NCBI GenBank assembly: GCA_013407085.1
Contig: JACCGJ010000688.1
Location: forward strand, 62,001-126,000
Length of the DNA stretch: 64,000 nt
From: Atriophallophorus winterbourni
Taxonomy: Eukaryota > Platyhelminthes > Trematoda > Plagiorchiida > Microphallidae
Direction: 5' to 3'
Part shown: piece by piece, positions 20,856 through 31,234 of the stretch
How positions within the stretch are numbered: the stretch's first letter is position 1
Layout: every line of letters starts with the position of its first letter
Translations under genes and position numbers: made by a program
The notes under the pieces: model-generated
Database searches by the model: none
Told to the model about the DNA's origin: nothing
The model's input: only the letters and a program-made list of their open reading frames with translations

Positions 20856-21290
20856 AGATCATGCATGCACCTTATACCCACTAGTTAATTAGATTTTTGT
20901 TTTTGTTCAAAGATAGCTTAACCTTAACCCCGTTAACCAAAATATTCATTTGCATGTTTTTCCGTCACACACACCCTGTTAATTATGTACATTTACGTAT
21001 GTGGGCCGCTGTGTCAACTGACCTTGACCGTGTTCACTTGTATCAGATTGACGTAAATACACACTGAGGAAAATCGACCACTGATCCTGGTCATTCCCAC
21101 GAGACGTGACACGTTGTAGGCGTACTATAGGCTGTTTAGCGGTAAGGTCAAATCAGTGGTGGTGGGTCGACTACTACTTAATCATGTTCCCTGTCCTGAC
21201 TATCACCCTTGGTCAGACGATTGCACTCAAATTTCTTTGCATTATGAGTACACGATCGGTCCCAAGCATATTCCAATCGATTGCTAACTC
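20856..21290 (+). mobile_element. Penelope-like element 3' tail, no ORF
   Basis: Matches the tail after the endonuclease ORF at 45.8-46.1 and 54.5-55.0 kb: caccttatacccactagtta, ggccgctgtgtcaactgacc, ggctgtttagcggtaaggtc, ttggtcagacga, ending attccaatcgattgc. The ribozyme is deleted after CAGACGA. A short family-S fragment (ttcatttgcatgtttttccg) interrupts it near 20940. Confidence 0.7.
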
Positions 21291-21726
21291 ACAAATCGAT
21301 TTCGATATGCACATCACCTCGGGAAAATTTTGCCTAAACACACATTTTCCCGTCCGCTTACATACGGAAAATAATGTTCACTTTTCCCACGAAACGCCCA
21401 GTGCAAAATTTGAAACTCAGATTCATCCAAATTGTATACGTATATCCTGTGGTGTGCAAGTGCTCCTTCCAACATAATTCTTGAATCGGGTTAACCCTAA
21501 ACGACGATGAGATTTTTAAATACACAAGTTTAATTTGGCTAAGTATTTTCATCTCCTTTCGAATAGGAACCGAGATTTTTTCCACGTTTGCTCCCGAAAG
21601 GTGATCCATTTTCCTCGTTTGCATGCATTTCTATCACACACACACACACAAAGACCACGATCGGCTTCGTGTTGCACTGCTCGAGTAGGGGCAGTACCAA
21701 CGAGTCGGCATACCTTGAAACAGTAT

Positions 21727-21830
21727 GGTATGAAAGCACAAGCCTGATCCAGGCAAAGTGCCGCACAGTCAGAGGCTGCACGTGGGCTAAGATACTGTCA
21801 GGTTGCCTAGATAGATATGAGGGGGGAAAT
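21727..21830 (-). repeat. Family-A repeat at left duplication boundary
   Basis: tgaaagcacaagcctgatcc ... aggttgcctagatagatatg. The matching block of duplication copy 2 begins inside the homologous repeat at 25945. Confidence 0.7.
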
Positions 21831-21834
21831 TGAA

Positions 21835-22060
21835 ACAGTGGAGAAATTATAAACATGCTATGAGTTTGTGAGTCACTGGTTGGCACGACCAATCTGTACC
21901 CACGCCCATGTAGACGGTCGTGTGGTGTGGTGTGTGGTATGAATGCATGCAGATGAGGATTTTTCGCGGGTTCAAACCCATCTACGTGTGTGGTCACATA
22001 CGATTGAACAGGTTGGTCGAACAGTGGTTCACAAAGTCAACGTGTGATTCATCTGCGGTT
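21835..22060 (+). repeat. Family-S hammerhead-unit remnant
   Basis: cacgaccaatctgtacccac, gtagacggtcgtgtggtg and atgaatgcatgcagatgagg follow the family-S layout, but no core survives. Duplicated at 26050-26240. Confidence 0.5.
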
Positions 22061-22153
22061 TTCCAATCCACTTTGAGTCAAGACTTGACATTCGTGCCAT
22101 TCGTTTGTGTTGTGCGTTGATTAACCATCGTATTTCTATGGTTTTCCCTTCAG

Positions 22154-22292
22154 TGAATTCCTCACGCTGTGCTTGGTGCTCTTGAATCATTATCACACTC
22201 TGATGACCAACGTTCACATGGCCAAGTATCAGGCGATGCGAGAGTCGCTGGATCGGTATCGAGTGGATTTGAGCAATTTGTTGAAGGAGGAG
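22154..22292 (+). CDS. DOCK: DOCK penultimate exon (copy 1), GC donor
   Basis: Acceptor ttttcccttcag; the first base completes the Phe codon left by the previous exon. 46 codons follow: EFLTLCLVLLNHYHTLMTNVHMAKYQAMRESLDRYRVDLSNLLKEE, the C-terminal helix of DHR-2 (DOCK7: KDFTKRCEDALRKNKSLI...EYQRELERNYHRLKEAL). No GT donor follows; the border is GAG|gcaagt, which fits the rarer GC-AG class. Without splicing the frame would end four codons later at ASGSWC*. The exon recurs at 26363-26501 with three synonymous differences only. Confidence 0.88.
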
Positions 22293-22411
22293 GCAAGTGG
22301 TTCATGGTGTTGATTCTTTACCATTCGATCATCACTAGTTGCAACAACTCAACTTCATTTTCACCATTACCACCGTGTAGTTCTTGTTCACGTTTGACCA
22401 GTTGTGTGTGT

Positions 22412-22905
22412 GTGACTATCTCCTCCTGGAGGATGAGTCAGTTTGAATGAAGATTCTTGGGAATTCGGGTACAAAGCGACGTTTGTTCAAGTCAGCTTCT
22501 CTAGCCTGTGCACAACCAAGTGTGACCTGTAAGGCAGCAGGTAGTTGCCAGAGAGAGGTGGTGTGCACCAACTAACCGTCTACCAGACTCTGTTTCAGTT
22601 TTTTCCTTGGGTTTTTCTCCCGAAGCCGTTCCCGCGATCGGGTATTCCGCAAGGCAGCGGAGGTTGAAAATCAGGGTTTTCCTTCCCTTAAATAAAATGC
22701 CCTCCCAGGGTAACGATCTTTATCTACCCGAAGCAAACTGGTTTTCAGGCGCCAGTCACTCGCCCTCGCCGCTTCTGTTGGTGGAAGCAGTTCCGCCGGG
22801 CTTGGGGTTGTCCGAGGTTATTTGAGACGCGCGCCATATGGGAGCATTTTATAAACAGTGGGAGCTTATCCCCACTGCCACCCCCGGCTATGCCAACCTT
22901 TGTTT
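22412..22905 (-). mobile_element. Family-B retroposon (duplication copy 1)
   Basis: Reverse orientation relative to the 18.0-kb copy: ctatctcctcctggaggatg ... ccgcgatcgggtattccgc ... cccactgccacccccggc. Part of the duplicated block, between the last two DOCK exons. Confidence 0.75.
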
Positions 22906-22929
22906 GACCAGTTAAGTGGTGTTTAGCCT

Positions 22930-23190
22930 GTCGTTTTTGTATCCTTCAAAACAGTGTGCTATACTTGGAAGCACTACTGCTCAATAGGGTTTGCACAACG
23001 AACCACGATGTTCGCACTGTAGAATTACACGGAGATTCTCGGTCAAACAATCAAAACAATCAATGTGTTGTGGTGCTAACTGCCTGCCGCGCTTACACGC
23101 CACTGTTTCAAGACTCCTCAAACCTAATCTTTGTCTCCACTTGAAGATGGAAAACAGCCAGAAACTGTAGAATATGTGAGTACCACAGTA
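22930..23190 (+). repeat. Degenerate 240-bp hammerhead unit
   Basis: gggtttgcacaacgaaccac, tttgtctccacttgaagatg and aaaacagccagaaactgta follow the family-E order, but the core has CUUGAAGA. Not active. Duplicated at 27188-27436. Confidence 0.55.
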
Positions 23191-23234
23191 CGTCTGCCTC
23201 TGAGATTATCAACATGCAGCAATTCGTCTCTCGC

Positions 23235-23345
23235 CTACTTGTGTTCATATTATTGTTGGCCTCCTTCGGTCGATGTCGACCATGAATGTACATCACAATC
23301 GCGTGAATGTGTTCATGTTCTGCAGCTTTTTGAATGACTAAACAG
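23235..23345 (-). mobile_element. LINE-X 3' fragment, reverse
   Basis: attattgttggcctccttcg, gtcgatgtcgaccatgaatg and agctttttgaatgactaaac are the reverse of the LINE-X end. Duplicated at 27480-27590. Confidence 0.65.
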
Positions 23346-23611
23346 TCATATACGTATTGGACAAAATAAAATGTCCGACGAGCATTTTTATTTGTACTTT
23401 ATGTCGACAGCATTGCTCCCGCTGCACACCATTCCTTTCGCTTGCCAAGGTCTCGTTTTGTTTTTGTTATTCGAACCTCGTTTTGTCTTTCGCACTCGAG
23501 GACTAGTTGAAAAACAGTGAATGTGCGATCGATTTTTCGTGTATTTTTGTCCTTTGGATACTTCCTCTTCATATTCACACATTCTACGTTGAGGCTCTTC
23601 TCATTTGACAG

Positions 23612-23692
23612 ATTATCGTTGACGAGAAGCTGTCCTACATCGGACCGAAATCATCCGCTGCTGTCCGGCGCCCCTCCGTCCCTACTTCGTGA
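23612..23692 (+). CDS. DOCK: DOCK terminal exon (copy 1)
   Basis: Acceptor tcatttgacag followed in phase 0 by IIVDEKLSYIGPKSSAAVRRPSVPTS and a TGA stop. Phase matches the GC donor of the preceding exon, and a short basic, Ser/Pro-rich tail is what DOCK6/7 proteins have at their end. There is no strong residue homology, so the call rests on splice signals, phase, position and identical preservation in the duplicate. Confidence 0.65.
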   Translation: MIVDEKLSYIGPKSSAAVRRPSVPTS

Positions 23693-23988
23693 TTGGTTGA
23701 AATTCCCACCAATCACGGTGGATTATTTTCTACTCGAGTTCAGTGTACATAGCTGTATGATATTCGATTCTTTGATCCGCTGCTTTCGTTTGACCATTGA
23801 TCATTGGGTTCGGTCTCATCGCGTTCTGCCACTTCGCTTTTATGCTTGTTTCAACCTATGTGTACAAATCAAAAGATTGCTTCACAATTCCCCCCTCCCT
23901 TCTGTTTTGGGCAAACCTTGGGCTGTTGGAAAATTCGCTTCTCAGTCAGTTATAACGCTCATTGCAGCCACGATAAACTGATTGTAGC

Positions 23989-24636
23989 ATGATACCCGTA
24001 TCTTGCGTACTAAATGCTTTACTGTATGGCAGTGAAACCTGGACCACCCACGCAAGACACGAACGGAAGCTGAATGCTTTCCATCTACGAAGCATCTGTC
24101 GTATCTTGAACATATCGTGGATGGACAGAGTGACTAATGCTGAAGTGCTTTCAAAAGCTGGTCTACAGAGCATGTTCACTCTATTGCGACAGCGCCGCCT
24201 GCGCTGGCTTGGTCATGTCTATAGAATGGAAAATGGTCGTATTCCGAAAGATCTACTCTATGGTGAGTTGCAACTAGGAAGTCGACCATTGGGCAGACCG
24301 CACTTGCGGTACAAAGACGTTTGCAAAAGAGATATGAAAGCTCTTGGCATTGACCCGGCGAGTTGGGAAGAACTTGCTCTTGACCGCTCACATTGGAGGC
24401 ACTGTGTAAAGCGTCGTCTGCATGCTGGGGAGGAGCAGATACAGCTCTTGGCGGCTGAACGCAGATCACGCCGCCAACGTGCAGCTGACGCAATACAACC
24501 GAGTTCTGACTATCGTTGCCAGCGCTGCGGGAGAGATTGTTCCTCCCGAATCGGGCTGTTTAGCACTCAAAAAGCTGCAAAACTTGAACATTCACGCGTT
24601 TGTGATGTACATCCATGGTCGACATCGACCGAAGGA
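23989..24636 (+). mobile_element. LINE-X 3' ORF end (copy 1)
   Basis: Single open frame of about 215 codons up to the gap: [52 protein letters not shown], and a terminal zinc-finger-like CQRCGRDCSSRIGLF segment. This is the C-terminal region after the RT domain of a non-LTR retrotransposon. The RT domain is missing, so this is a 5'-truncated copy. Confidence 0.8.
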
Positions 24637-25636
24637 NNNNNNNNNNNNNNNNNNNNNNNNNNNNNNNNNNNNNNNNNNNNNNNNNNNNNNNNNNNNNNNN
24701 NNNNNNNNNNNNNNNNNNNNNNNNNNNNNNNNNNNNNNNNNNNNNNNNNNNNNNNNNNNNNNNNNNNNNNNNNNNNNNNNNNNNNNNNNNNNNNNNNNNN
24801 NNNNNNNNNNNNNNNNNNNNNNNNNNNNNNNNNNNNNNNNNNNNNNNNNNNNNNNNNNNNNNNNNNNNNNNNNNNNNNNNNNNNNNNNNNNNNNNNNNNN
24901 NNNNNNNNNNNNNNNNNNNNNNNNNNNNNNNNNNNNNNNNNNNNNNNNNNNNNNNNNNNNNNNNNNNNNNNNNNNNNNNNNNNNNNNNNNNNNNNNNNNN
25001 NNNNNNNNNNNNNNNNNNNNNNNNNNNNNNNNNNNNNNNNNNNNNNNNNNNNNNNNNNNNNNNNNNNNNNNNNNNNNNNNNNNNNNNNNNNNNNNNNNNN
25101 NNNNNNNNNNNNNNNNNNNNNNNNNNNNNNNNNNNNNNNNNNNNNNNNNNNNNNNNNNNNNNNNNNNNNNNNNNNNNNNNNNNNNNNNNNNNNNNNNNNN
25201 NNNNNNNNNNNNNNNNNNNNNNNNNNNNNNNNNNNNNNNNNNNNNNNNNNNNNNNNNNNNNNNNNNNNNNNNNNNNNNNNNNNNNNNNNNNNNNNNNNNN
25301 NNNNNNNNNNNNNNNNNNNNNNNNNNNNNNNNNNNNNNNNNNNNNNNNNNNNNNNNNNNNNNNNNNNNNNNNNNNNNNNNNNNNNNNNNNNNNNNNNNNN
25401 NNNNNNNNNNNNNNNNNNNNNNNNNNNNNNNNNNNNNNNNNNNNNNNNNNNNNNNNNNNNNNNNNNNNNNNNNNNNNNNNNNNNNNNNNNNNNNNNNNNN
25501 NNNNNNNNNNNNNNNNNNNNNNNNNNNNNNNNNNNNNNNNNNNNNNNNNNNNNNNNNNNNNNNNNNNNNNNNNNNNNNNNNNNNNNNNNNNNNNNNNNNN
25601 NNNNNNNNNNNNNNNNNNNNNNNNNNNNNNNNNNNN
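24637..25636. other. Assembly gap (1000 N)
   Basis: Exactly 1000 Ns between the two duplication copies. Round length indicates an unsized scaffold gap. Long open frames running through it are artefacts. The right edge emerges inside a family-A repeat. Confidence 0.99.
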
Positions 25637-25830
25637 GGCAAAGTGCCGCACAGTCAGAGTCTGCAAGTGGGCTAAGATATTGTCAGGTTGCCCAGGCCTA
25701 GACAGATATGAGGAAGAAAACCTAACAGGAAGTGTTAGTGAGACTGCAGCTTGTATCAGTATTCAGCTCTGGCCAATCAATTTAGCACGGTGTTAGCCGC
25801 ACAGCACATACGTGCTATAGGATTGGACAT
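25637..25830 (-). repeat. Family-A repeat at gap edge
   Basis: Begins inside the repeat (ggcaaagtgccgcacagtca) directly after the gap and continues to the gccaatcaatttagcacggt segment. Confidence 0.65.
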
Positions 25831-25944
25831 CCATGACATGTGTGCAGAAAAACAAGGCGCAAAATAACATGATATTGGAAACTGACAAGGAAAAATGCGA
25901 AAAGGAAAAAAACAAGCAAGTGAAATACGGGAAGCTGATAGAGT

Positions 25945-26045
25945 ATATATGAAAGCACAAGCATGTTCCAGGCAAAGTGCCGCACATTCAGAGGCTGCAC
26001 GTGGGCTAAGATACTGTCAGGTTGCCTAGACAGATATGAGGGGGA
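25945..26045 (-). repeat. Family-A repeat at start of duplication copy 2
   Basis: tgaaagcacaagcatgttcc ... caggttgcctagacagatat. Homologous to the repeat at the start of copy 1. Confidence 0.7.
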
Positions 26046-26362
26046 AAATTGAAACAGTGGAGAAATTATAAACATGCTATGAGTTTGTGAGTCACTGGTT
26101 GGCACGACCAATCTGTACCCACACCCATGTAGACGGTCGTGTGGTGTGGTGTGTGGTATGAATGCATGCAAATGAGGATTTTTCGCGGGTTCAAACCCAT
26201 TTACATGTGTGTGGGTACAGGTTGGTCGAACACTGGTTCACAAAATCAACGTATGGTTCATCTGCGGTTTTCCAATCCACTTTGAGTCAAGACTTGACAT
26301 TCGTGCGATTCCTTTGTGTTGTGCGTTGATTAACCATCGTATTTCTATGGTTTTCCCTTCAG

Positions 26363-26501
26363 TGAATTCCTCACGCTGTGCTTGGTGCTCTTGAATCATT
26401 ATCACACTCTGATGACCAACGTTCACATGGCCAAATATCAGGCGATGCGAGAGTCGCTGGATCGGTATCGAGTCGATTTGAGCAATCTGTTGAAGGAGGA
26501 G
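26363..26501 (+). CDS. DOCK: Duplicate DOCK penultimate exon (copy 2)
   Basis: Same acceptor, same 46 codons and same GC donor (GAG|gcaagt) as copy 1. The three base differences (AAG/AAA, GTG/GTC, TTG/CTG) are all silent. If both copies were spliced in series, the phase-0 end of copy 1 joined to the tga that opens copy 2 would give an immediate stop, so they can only be used alternatively, or copy 2 is unused. Confidence 0.7.
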
Positions 26502-26619
26502 GCAAGTGGTTCATGGTGTTGATTCTTTAGCGTTCGATCATCAACAACTCATGCGCCTTTAACTTCTTTTTCACCATTACCACCGTGTAGTTCTTGTTCA
26601 CGTTTGACCAGTTGTGTGT

Positions 26620-27145
26620 GTGCGCGACTATCTCCTCCTGGAGGATGAGTCAGTTTCAATGAAGATTCTTGGGAATTTGGGTACAAAGCGACGTTTGTTC
26701 AAGTCTGCTTCTCTAGCTTTTGCACAACCAAGTGCGACCTGCAAGGCAGCATGGAGTTGCCAGAAAGAGGTGGTGTGCACCAACTAACCGCCTACCAGAC
26801 TCGGTTCCAGGTTTATCCTCAGGGTTTCCTCCCGAAGCCGTTCCCGCGATCGGGTATCCCGCAAGGCAGCGAAGGTTGAAAAACAGGGTTTTCCTTCCCT
26901 TAAATGAAATGCCCTCCCAGGCTAACGAGCTTCATCTGCCCGAAATAAACTGGTTTTCAGGCATCAGTCACTCGCCCTCGCCCCTTCTCCTGTTGGTAGA
27001 AGCCGTTCCGCCGGGCTCGGGGAGCCACTCGTGCAGGCCAGAAGCTGGACTTGGTTGTCAGAGGCTATTTGAGACGCGCGCCATATGGGAGCATTTTATA
27101 AACAGTGGGAGCTTATTCCCGCTGCCACCCCCGGCTATGACAACC
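26620..27145 (-). mobile_element. Family-B retroposon (duplication copy 2)
   Basis: Duplicate of the copy at 22412-22905. It keeps a segment (gagccactcgtgcaggccag) that copy 1 has lost. Confidence 0.75.
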
Positions 27146-27857
27146 TTTGTGTGACCAGTTGAGCGGTTTTTAGCCTGTCGTTTGTGTATCCTCCAAAACA
27201 GTGTGCTATACTTGGAAGCACTACTGCTCAATAGTGTTTGCACAACGAACTACACTGTTCGCATATAGAATCACACGGAGGTTCTCGGTCAAGCGCTCAA
27301 AACAATCAATGTGTTGTGGTGCTAACTGCCTGCCGCGCTTACACGCCACTGTTTCAAGACTCCTCAAACCTAATCTTTGTCTCCACTTGAAGATGGAAAA
27401 CAGCCAGAAACTGTAGAATATGTGAGTACCACAATACGTCTGCCTCTGAGATTATCAACATGCAGCAATTCGTCTCTCGCCCACTTGTGTTCATATTATT
27501 GTTGGCCTCCTTTGGTGGATGTCGACCATGAATGTACATCACAATCGCGTGAATGTGTTCATGTTCTGCAGCTTTTTGAATGACTAAACAGTCATATACG
27601 TATTGGACAAAATAAAATGTCCGACGAGCATTTTTCTTTGTACTTTATGTCGGCAGCATTGCTCCCGCTGCACACCATTGCTTTCGCTTGCCAAGGTCTC
27701 GTTTTGTTTTTGTTATTCGAACCTCGTTTTGTCTTTCGCACTCGAGGACTAGTTGAAAAACAGTGAATGTGCGATCGATTTTTCGTGTATTTTTGTCCTT
27801 TGGATACTTCCTCTTCATATTCACACATTCTACGTTGAGGCTCTTCTCATTTGACAG

Positions 27858-27938
27858 ATTATCGTTGACGAGAAGCTGTCCTACATCGGACCGAAATCAT
27901 CCGCTGCTGTCCGGCGCCCCTCCGTCCCTACTTCGTGA
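27858..27938 (+). CDS. DOCK: Duplicate DOCK terminal exon (copy 2)
   Basis: Identical in sequence to the copy-1 terminal exon, including acceptor and TGA stop. Together with 26363-26501 it forms a second complete 3' end for the gene. Whether it is used depends on where transcripts end. Confidence 0.55.
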   Translation: MIVDEKLSYIGPKSSAAVRRPSVPTS

Positions 27939-28234
27939 TTGGTTGAAATTCCCACGAATCATGGTGGATTATTTTCTACTCGAGTTCCGTGTACATAGCT
28001 GTATGATATTCGATTCTTTGATCCGCTGCTTTCGTTTGACCATTGATCATTGGGTTCGGTCTCATCGCGTTCTGCCACTTCGCTTTTATGCTTGTTTCAA
28101 CCTATGTGTACAAATCAAAAGATTGCTTCACAATTCCCCACTCCCTTCTGTTTTTGGCAAACCTTGGGCTGTTGGAAAATTCGCTTCTCAGTCAGTTATA
28201 ACGCTCATTGCAGCCACGATAAACTGATTGTAGC

Positions 28235-28895
28235 ATGATACCCGTATCTTGCGTACTAAATGCTTACTGTACGGCAGTGAAACCTGGACCACCACGCAAG
28301 ACACTAACGGAAGCTGAATGCTTTCCATCTACGAAGCATCCGTCTATCTTGAACATATCGTGGATGGACAGAGTGACTAATGCTGAAGTGCTTTCAAAAG
28401 CTGGTCTACAGAGATGTTCACTCTATTGCGACAGCGCCGCCTGCGGTGGCTTGGTCATGTCTACAGAATGGAAAATGGTCGTATTCCGAAATATCTACTC
28501 TATGGTGAGTTGCAACTAGAAGTCGACATTGGGCAGACCGCACTTGCGGTACAAAGACGTTTGCAAAAGAGATATGAAAGCTCTTGGCATTGACCCGGCG
28601 AGTTGGGAAGAACTTGCTCTTGACCGCTCACATTGAAGGCACTGTGTAAAGCGTCGTCTGCATGCTGGGAGGAGCAGATACAGCTCTTGGCAGCTGAACG
28701 CAGATCACGCCGCCGACGTGCAACTAACGCAATACAACCGAGTTCTGACTATCGTTGCCAGCGCTGCGGGAGAGATTGTTCCTCCCGAATCGGACTGTTT
28801 AGTCACTCAAAAAGCTGCAAAACTTGAACATTCACGCGTTTGTGATGTACATCCATGGTCGACATCGACCGAAGGAGGCCAACAACAACAATAAC
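28235..28895 (+). pseudogene. LINE-X 3' ORF end (copy 2, frameshifted)
   Basis: Same sequence as 23989-24636, but with about seven single-base deletions within the first 430 bp, breaking the frame repeatedly. It keeps the zinc-finger-like CQRCGRDCSSRIGLF segment and the (AAC)n end ggaggccaacaacaacaa. Such a cluster of one-base losses next to almost identical DNA could be decay or poor polishing of the assembly. Confidence 0.8.
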
Positions 28896-29144
28896 CCGTG
28901 TATCCATGTTTGTTTCTACCTCGTCGCAGCACTGGCTATATCTCCAGCCTCTGTGTTCCCGTGACTTAGCATCGTCTATTGGGATGGAGAATGAATAGAT
29001 ACAAGGTTTACACTTTGAAACCATTGTTTGATATGGCTGGCACACTCAATGTGTTCAATCACACGAACGCATACATGCACAGTCGGATCTGGTAAAATCC
29101 ATAAGCTTGACCGAACTACCCGTATTCACTCACTTCGCCCTTAT

Positions 29145-29250
29145 ACTCATATCTGTCTAGGCCTGGGCAACCTGACATTATCTTAGCGGACGTGCAGTCT
29201 CTGACTGTACGGCACTTTGTCTGGATCAGGCTTGTGCTTTCATACCATTC
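29145..29250 (+). repeat. Family-A repeat
   Basis: tctgtctaggcctgggcaac ... ctggatcaggcttgtgcttt. Confidence 0.7.
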
Positions 29251-29429
29251 GGCTTGCACTGAACAGGTAGGGATACTGCGATCAAGACCCGTGTGCCTCG
29301 AAACAGTTGGGAAATGGTAAACGTGGTTTGAAATTGTAAGCCACAATTGTTTTAGGTTGACACGACTAACCCTTTCAACCGCATATCCAACAACGTTCAT
29401 ACAGATGTGGTTCAACTTGTTACTTGTGT

Positions 29430-29862
29430 GCGACTATCTCCTGGAGGATGAATCGGCTTCAATGAAGATTCTTGGGAATTTGGGAACAAAGCAGCGTCCC
29501 CAGCACCACTCGGTATTTGTTCAAGTCAGCTTCTCGAGCCTTTACACATCCAAGTACGACCTGCAAGACAGCAGGGAGTTGCCAGAAAGAGGTGGTGTGC
29601 ACCAACTAACCGTCTACGAGACTCTGTTCTAGTTTTTCCTTAGGGTTTAATCCTGAAGCCTTTCCCGCGATCGGGTATCCCGCAAGGCAGCGGCGGTTCA
29701 AAATCAGGTTTTTCCTTCCCTTAGGTGAAATGCCCTCCCAGGCTAACGAGCTACATCTGCCCGAAGCAAACTGGTTTTCATGTGTCAGTCACTCGCCTCG
29801 CCCCTTCTCCTGTTGGCAGAAGCAGTTCCGTCGGGCTCGGGGAGCTACTCGCTTTTTCATCA
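29430..29862 (-). mobile_element. Family-B retroposon, truncated
   Basis: gactatctcctggaggatga ... cgcgatcgggtatcccgc ... cgggctcggggagctactcg, lacking the part beyond. Fifth copy in the window. Confidence 0.7.
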
Positions 29863-29869
29863 TTCCTCC

Positions 29870-30860
29870 CATGATCGGTTTAACCGTGTTTGAACTCACC
29901 ATATAAGAACAGTACGATGAGGATCAGCATGTTTAAAACGTTCTAATAGATTTGGGATGAGATAGCGTGCAGCGTTAATGCTCCTTCCTGGTGAAAGCGA
30001 CAGTGTCTAAGATGTGTATGAAGTAAAATTTCAAGTCTACACATGGAAATGGGGCCTCTGTTTCTGATCACATCTGTCAAACTCCTGATTCGTTTTATGT
30101 CAAGTCTATGGGTCCTGACTGTGCTCTAAATTCTTCCCGTCACGGAATGCTAAATATTTTAATTCATGTAGAAATGCTGATCATCCAATTCGGCTCTAAG
30201 ACCGTCATCTAGTGGTTGTGATTCATCTGCCTTATGAGGATCACCCCAGTTCAACAGAATATCAACTTTCAATTGATTAAAAACCTGACCATATAATTGT
30301 ATGTTTTGTTACGAGCCATTTTCATAGGAAATTATAGTGTGTGATTAAAGTTCTTCGCATGCTTGTTGTGATTAATGTTATTTCACCGTAGTGGCTGTCA
30401 TTATTGTCCACTCCCAAGTATTCCCTGCAAGGAAACCTTGCGTCAAAGGCATACCATTGCACCTCGACCCAGGTATTGCCGGAAAGTGTTTTTTCAGGGT
30501 GATCTCGCGGTGGCAGTGTCTTGACAGCTTCCTGGTGGTTTTTTGGAGTTTATGTGTTTTAGCACCAGCCGTACACAATTTTGTGTGAGCCAGACTTCGG
30601 GTACATCAATTGTCGGATGTCTACTGCTGGTCTACTCGAGGCTGGTCCACTTTGGCTCACGTGATGCTGGTGAAATAGAAGTGAAATTCTTTGCTTGTCT
30701 TTCAATTGCACTACAGTCTAGCAACAGCTAATCTTGTTAAGTCTAGCCCGATAGTGTTCTCCACTACAAAATATATTCTTATGGGTTGCCTTTGGTTCAT
30801 TCTAGATGGTCTAAAACAAACCTAATAAAACCAGATCATAGTGTTAATTAATATGTAAGC
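29870..30860. other. Unassigned DNA
   Basis: No exon or repeat identified with confidence. A short open frame at 30391-30588 has no recognisable content. Confidence 0.5.
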
Positions 30861-30861
30861 A

Positions 30862-31113
30862 GCTGTCGCCGATATTTTATTCTGTACGTGTCTGTTTCCT
30901 TTGGAATGCCCTCCCCGAAACTATTGTCATCGCTCACAGCGTCGAAATTTGAACACTTATTTGTTGCAAAGTATTTGTTGGCAAGTATTCAACCGGATTA
31001 TAATTGACATTACATAATTATTTTTATTCCTTTTTCATGAACGAGTATTTACTACGATATTTTAATTGTGAAGCTATGTGCTTTTTGTGACCATAAATTC
31101 TTGAATCTTCAGT
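30862..31113 (+). mobile_element. CR1-like LINE, 5'-truncated 3' end
   Basis: tgtcgccgatattttattct ... ggaatgccctccccgaaact ... accataaattcttgaatctt is nearly the same as 44445-44720, including the UTR. In frame it shows the CR1 C-terminus around PLECPPRNYC. It ends at a CTTGAAT-type short repeat, typical for CR1 tails. Confidence 0.75.
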
Positions 31114-31234
31114 TGAAACTTTGGTTACACAGTGCATAAAGATTACAACATTATTTAATGAAAACCTATCTAGCTAAGTCTTCAAATCTTGCAAGCTATT
31201 TTAATACGTAGCAATCGGAAGTACATCCTTTCAG

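Larger units (their letters stand above)
1..23692 (+). other. DOCK: DOCK-C family GEF gene, 3' portion (gene span)
   Basis: Spliced exons between 695 and 23692 total 2151 nt, one open frame of 716 residues plus stop, and every junction keeps phase. The product aligns along its length with the C-terminal half of DOCK6/7/8 (DOCK-C subfamily): a helical region, then the DHR-2 domain, which in this family is the exchange factor domain for Rac/Cdc42 GTPases. Landmarks are MRQHSDDPERLIDLHYRLA, the FGMISSNI segment found in DOCK6/7/8 but not in DOCK9-11, the FFEAVHPVY helix, DPKTSYIQ, IIYVEPY, LSPIDVAIDAL and TTVNAGP. The last of these lies where DHR-2 domains carry the nucleotide-sensor valine, and V is present, so the GEF is probably active. 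The N-terminal half (DHR-1) must lie upstream of the window. Introns 4, 7 and 10 are inflated by transposons. The terminal exons are duplicated downstream. Confidence 0.9.
21727..24636 (+). repeat. Tandem duplication, copy 1
   Basis: From inside a family-A repeat (atgaaagcacaagc) to the N gap, this block is repeated at about +4209 to +4246 bp. Contents in order: family-A repeat, hammerhead-unit remnant, DOCK penultimate exon, family-B retroposon, degenerate 240-bp unit, LINE 3' fragment on the - strand, DOCK terminal exon, LINE 3' fragment on the + strand. The two copies differ by scattered substitutions and small indels, so the event is recent. A family-A repeat at the boundary suggests unequal exchange between repeats. 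Confidence 0.9.
25940..28895 (+). repeat. Tandem duplication, copy 2
   Basis: Second copy of the same block, same order and orientation, beginning in a family-A repeat and ending at the (AAC)n tail of the LINE 3' fragment. The right end of copy 1 cannot be compared because it falls in the gap. Confidence 0.9.

Noticed and set aside
23517..23981. 154-residue open frame present in both duplication copies
   Set aside because: It overlaps the DOCK terminal exon in another frame, and its conservation is explained by the recent duplication of the whole block.
23989..25796. Very long open frames on both strands across the Ns
   Set aside because: They exist only because N codons are not read as stops; real content ends at the gap edges.
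26363..26501. Inclusion of both penultimate DOCK exons in one mRNA
   Set aside because: Copy 1 ends in phase 0 and copy 2 starts with tga, giving an immediate stop; only alternative use is compatible with a full protein.
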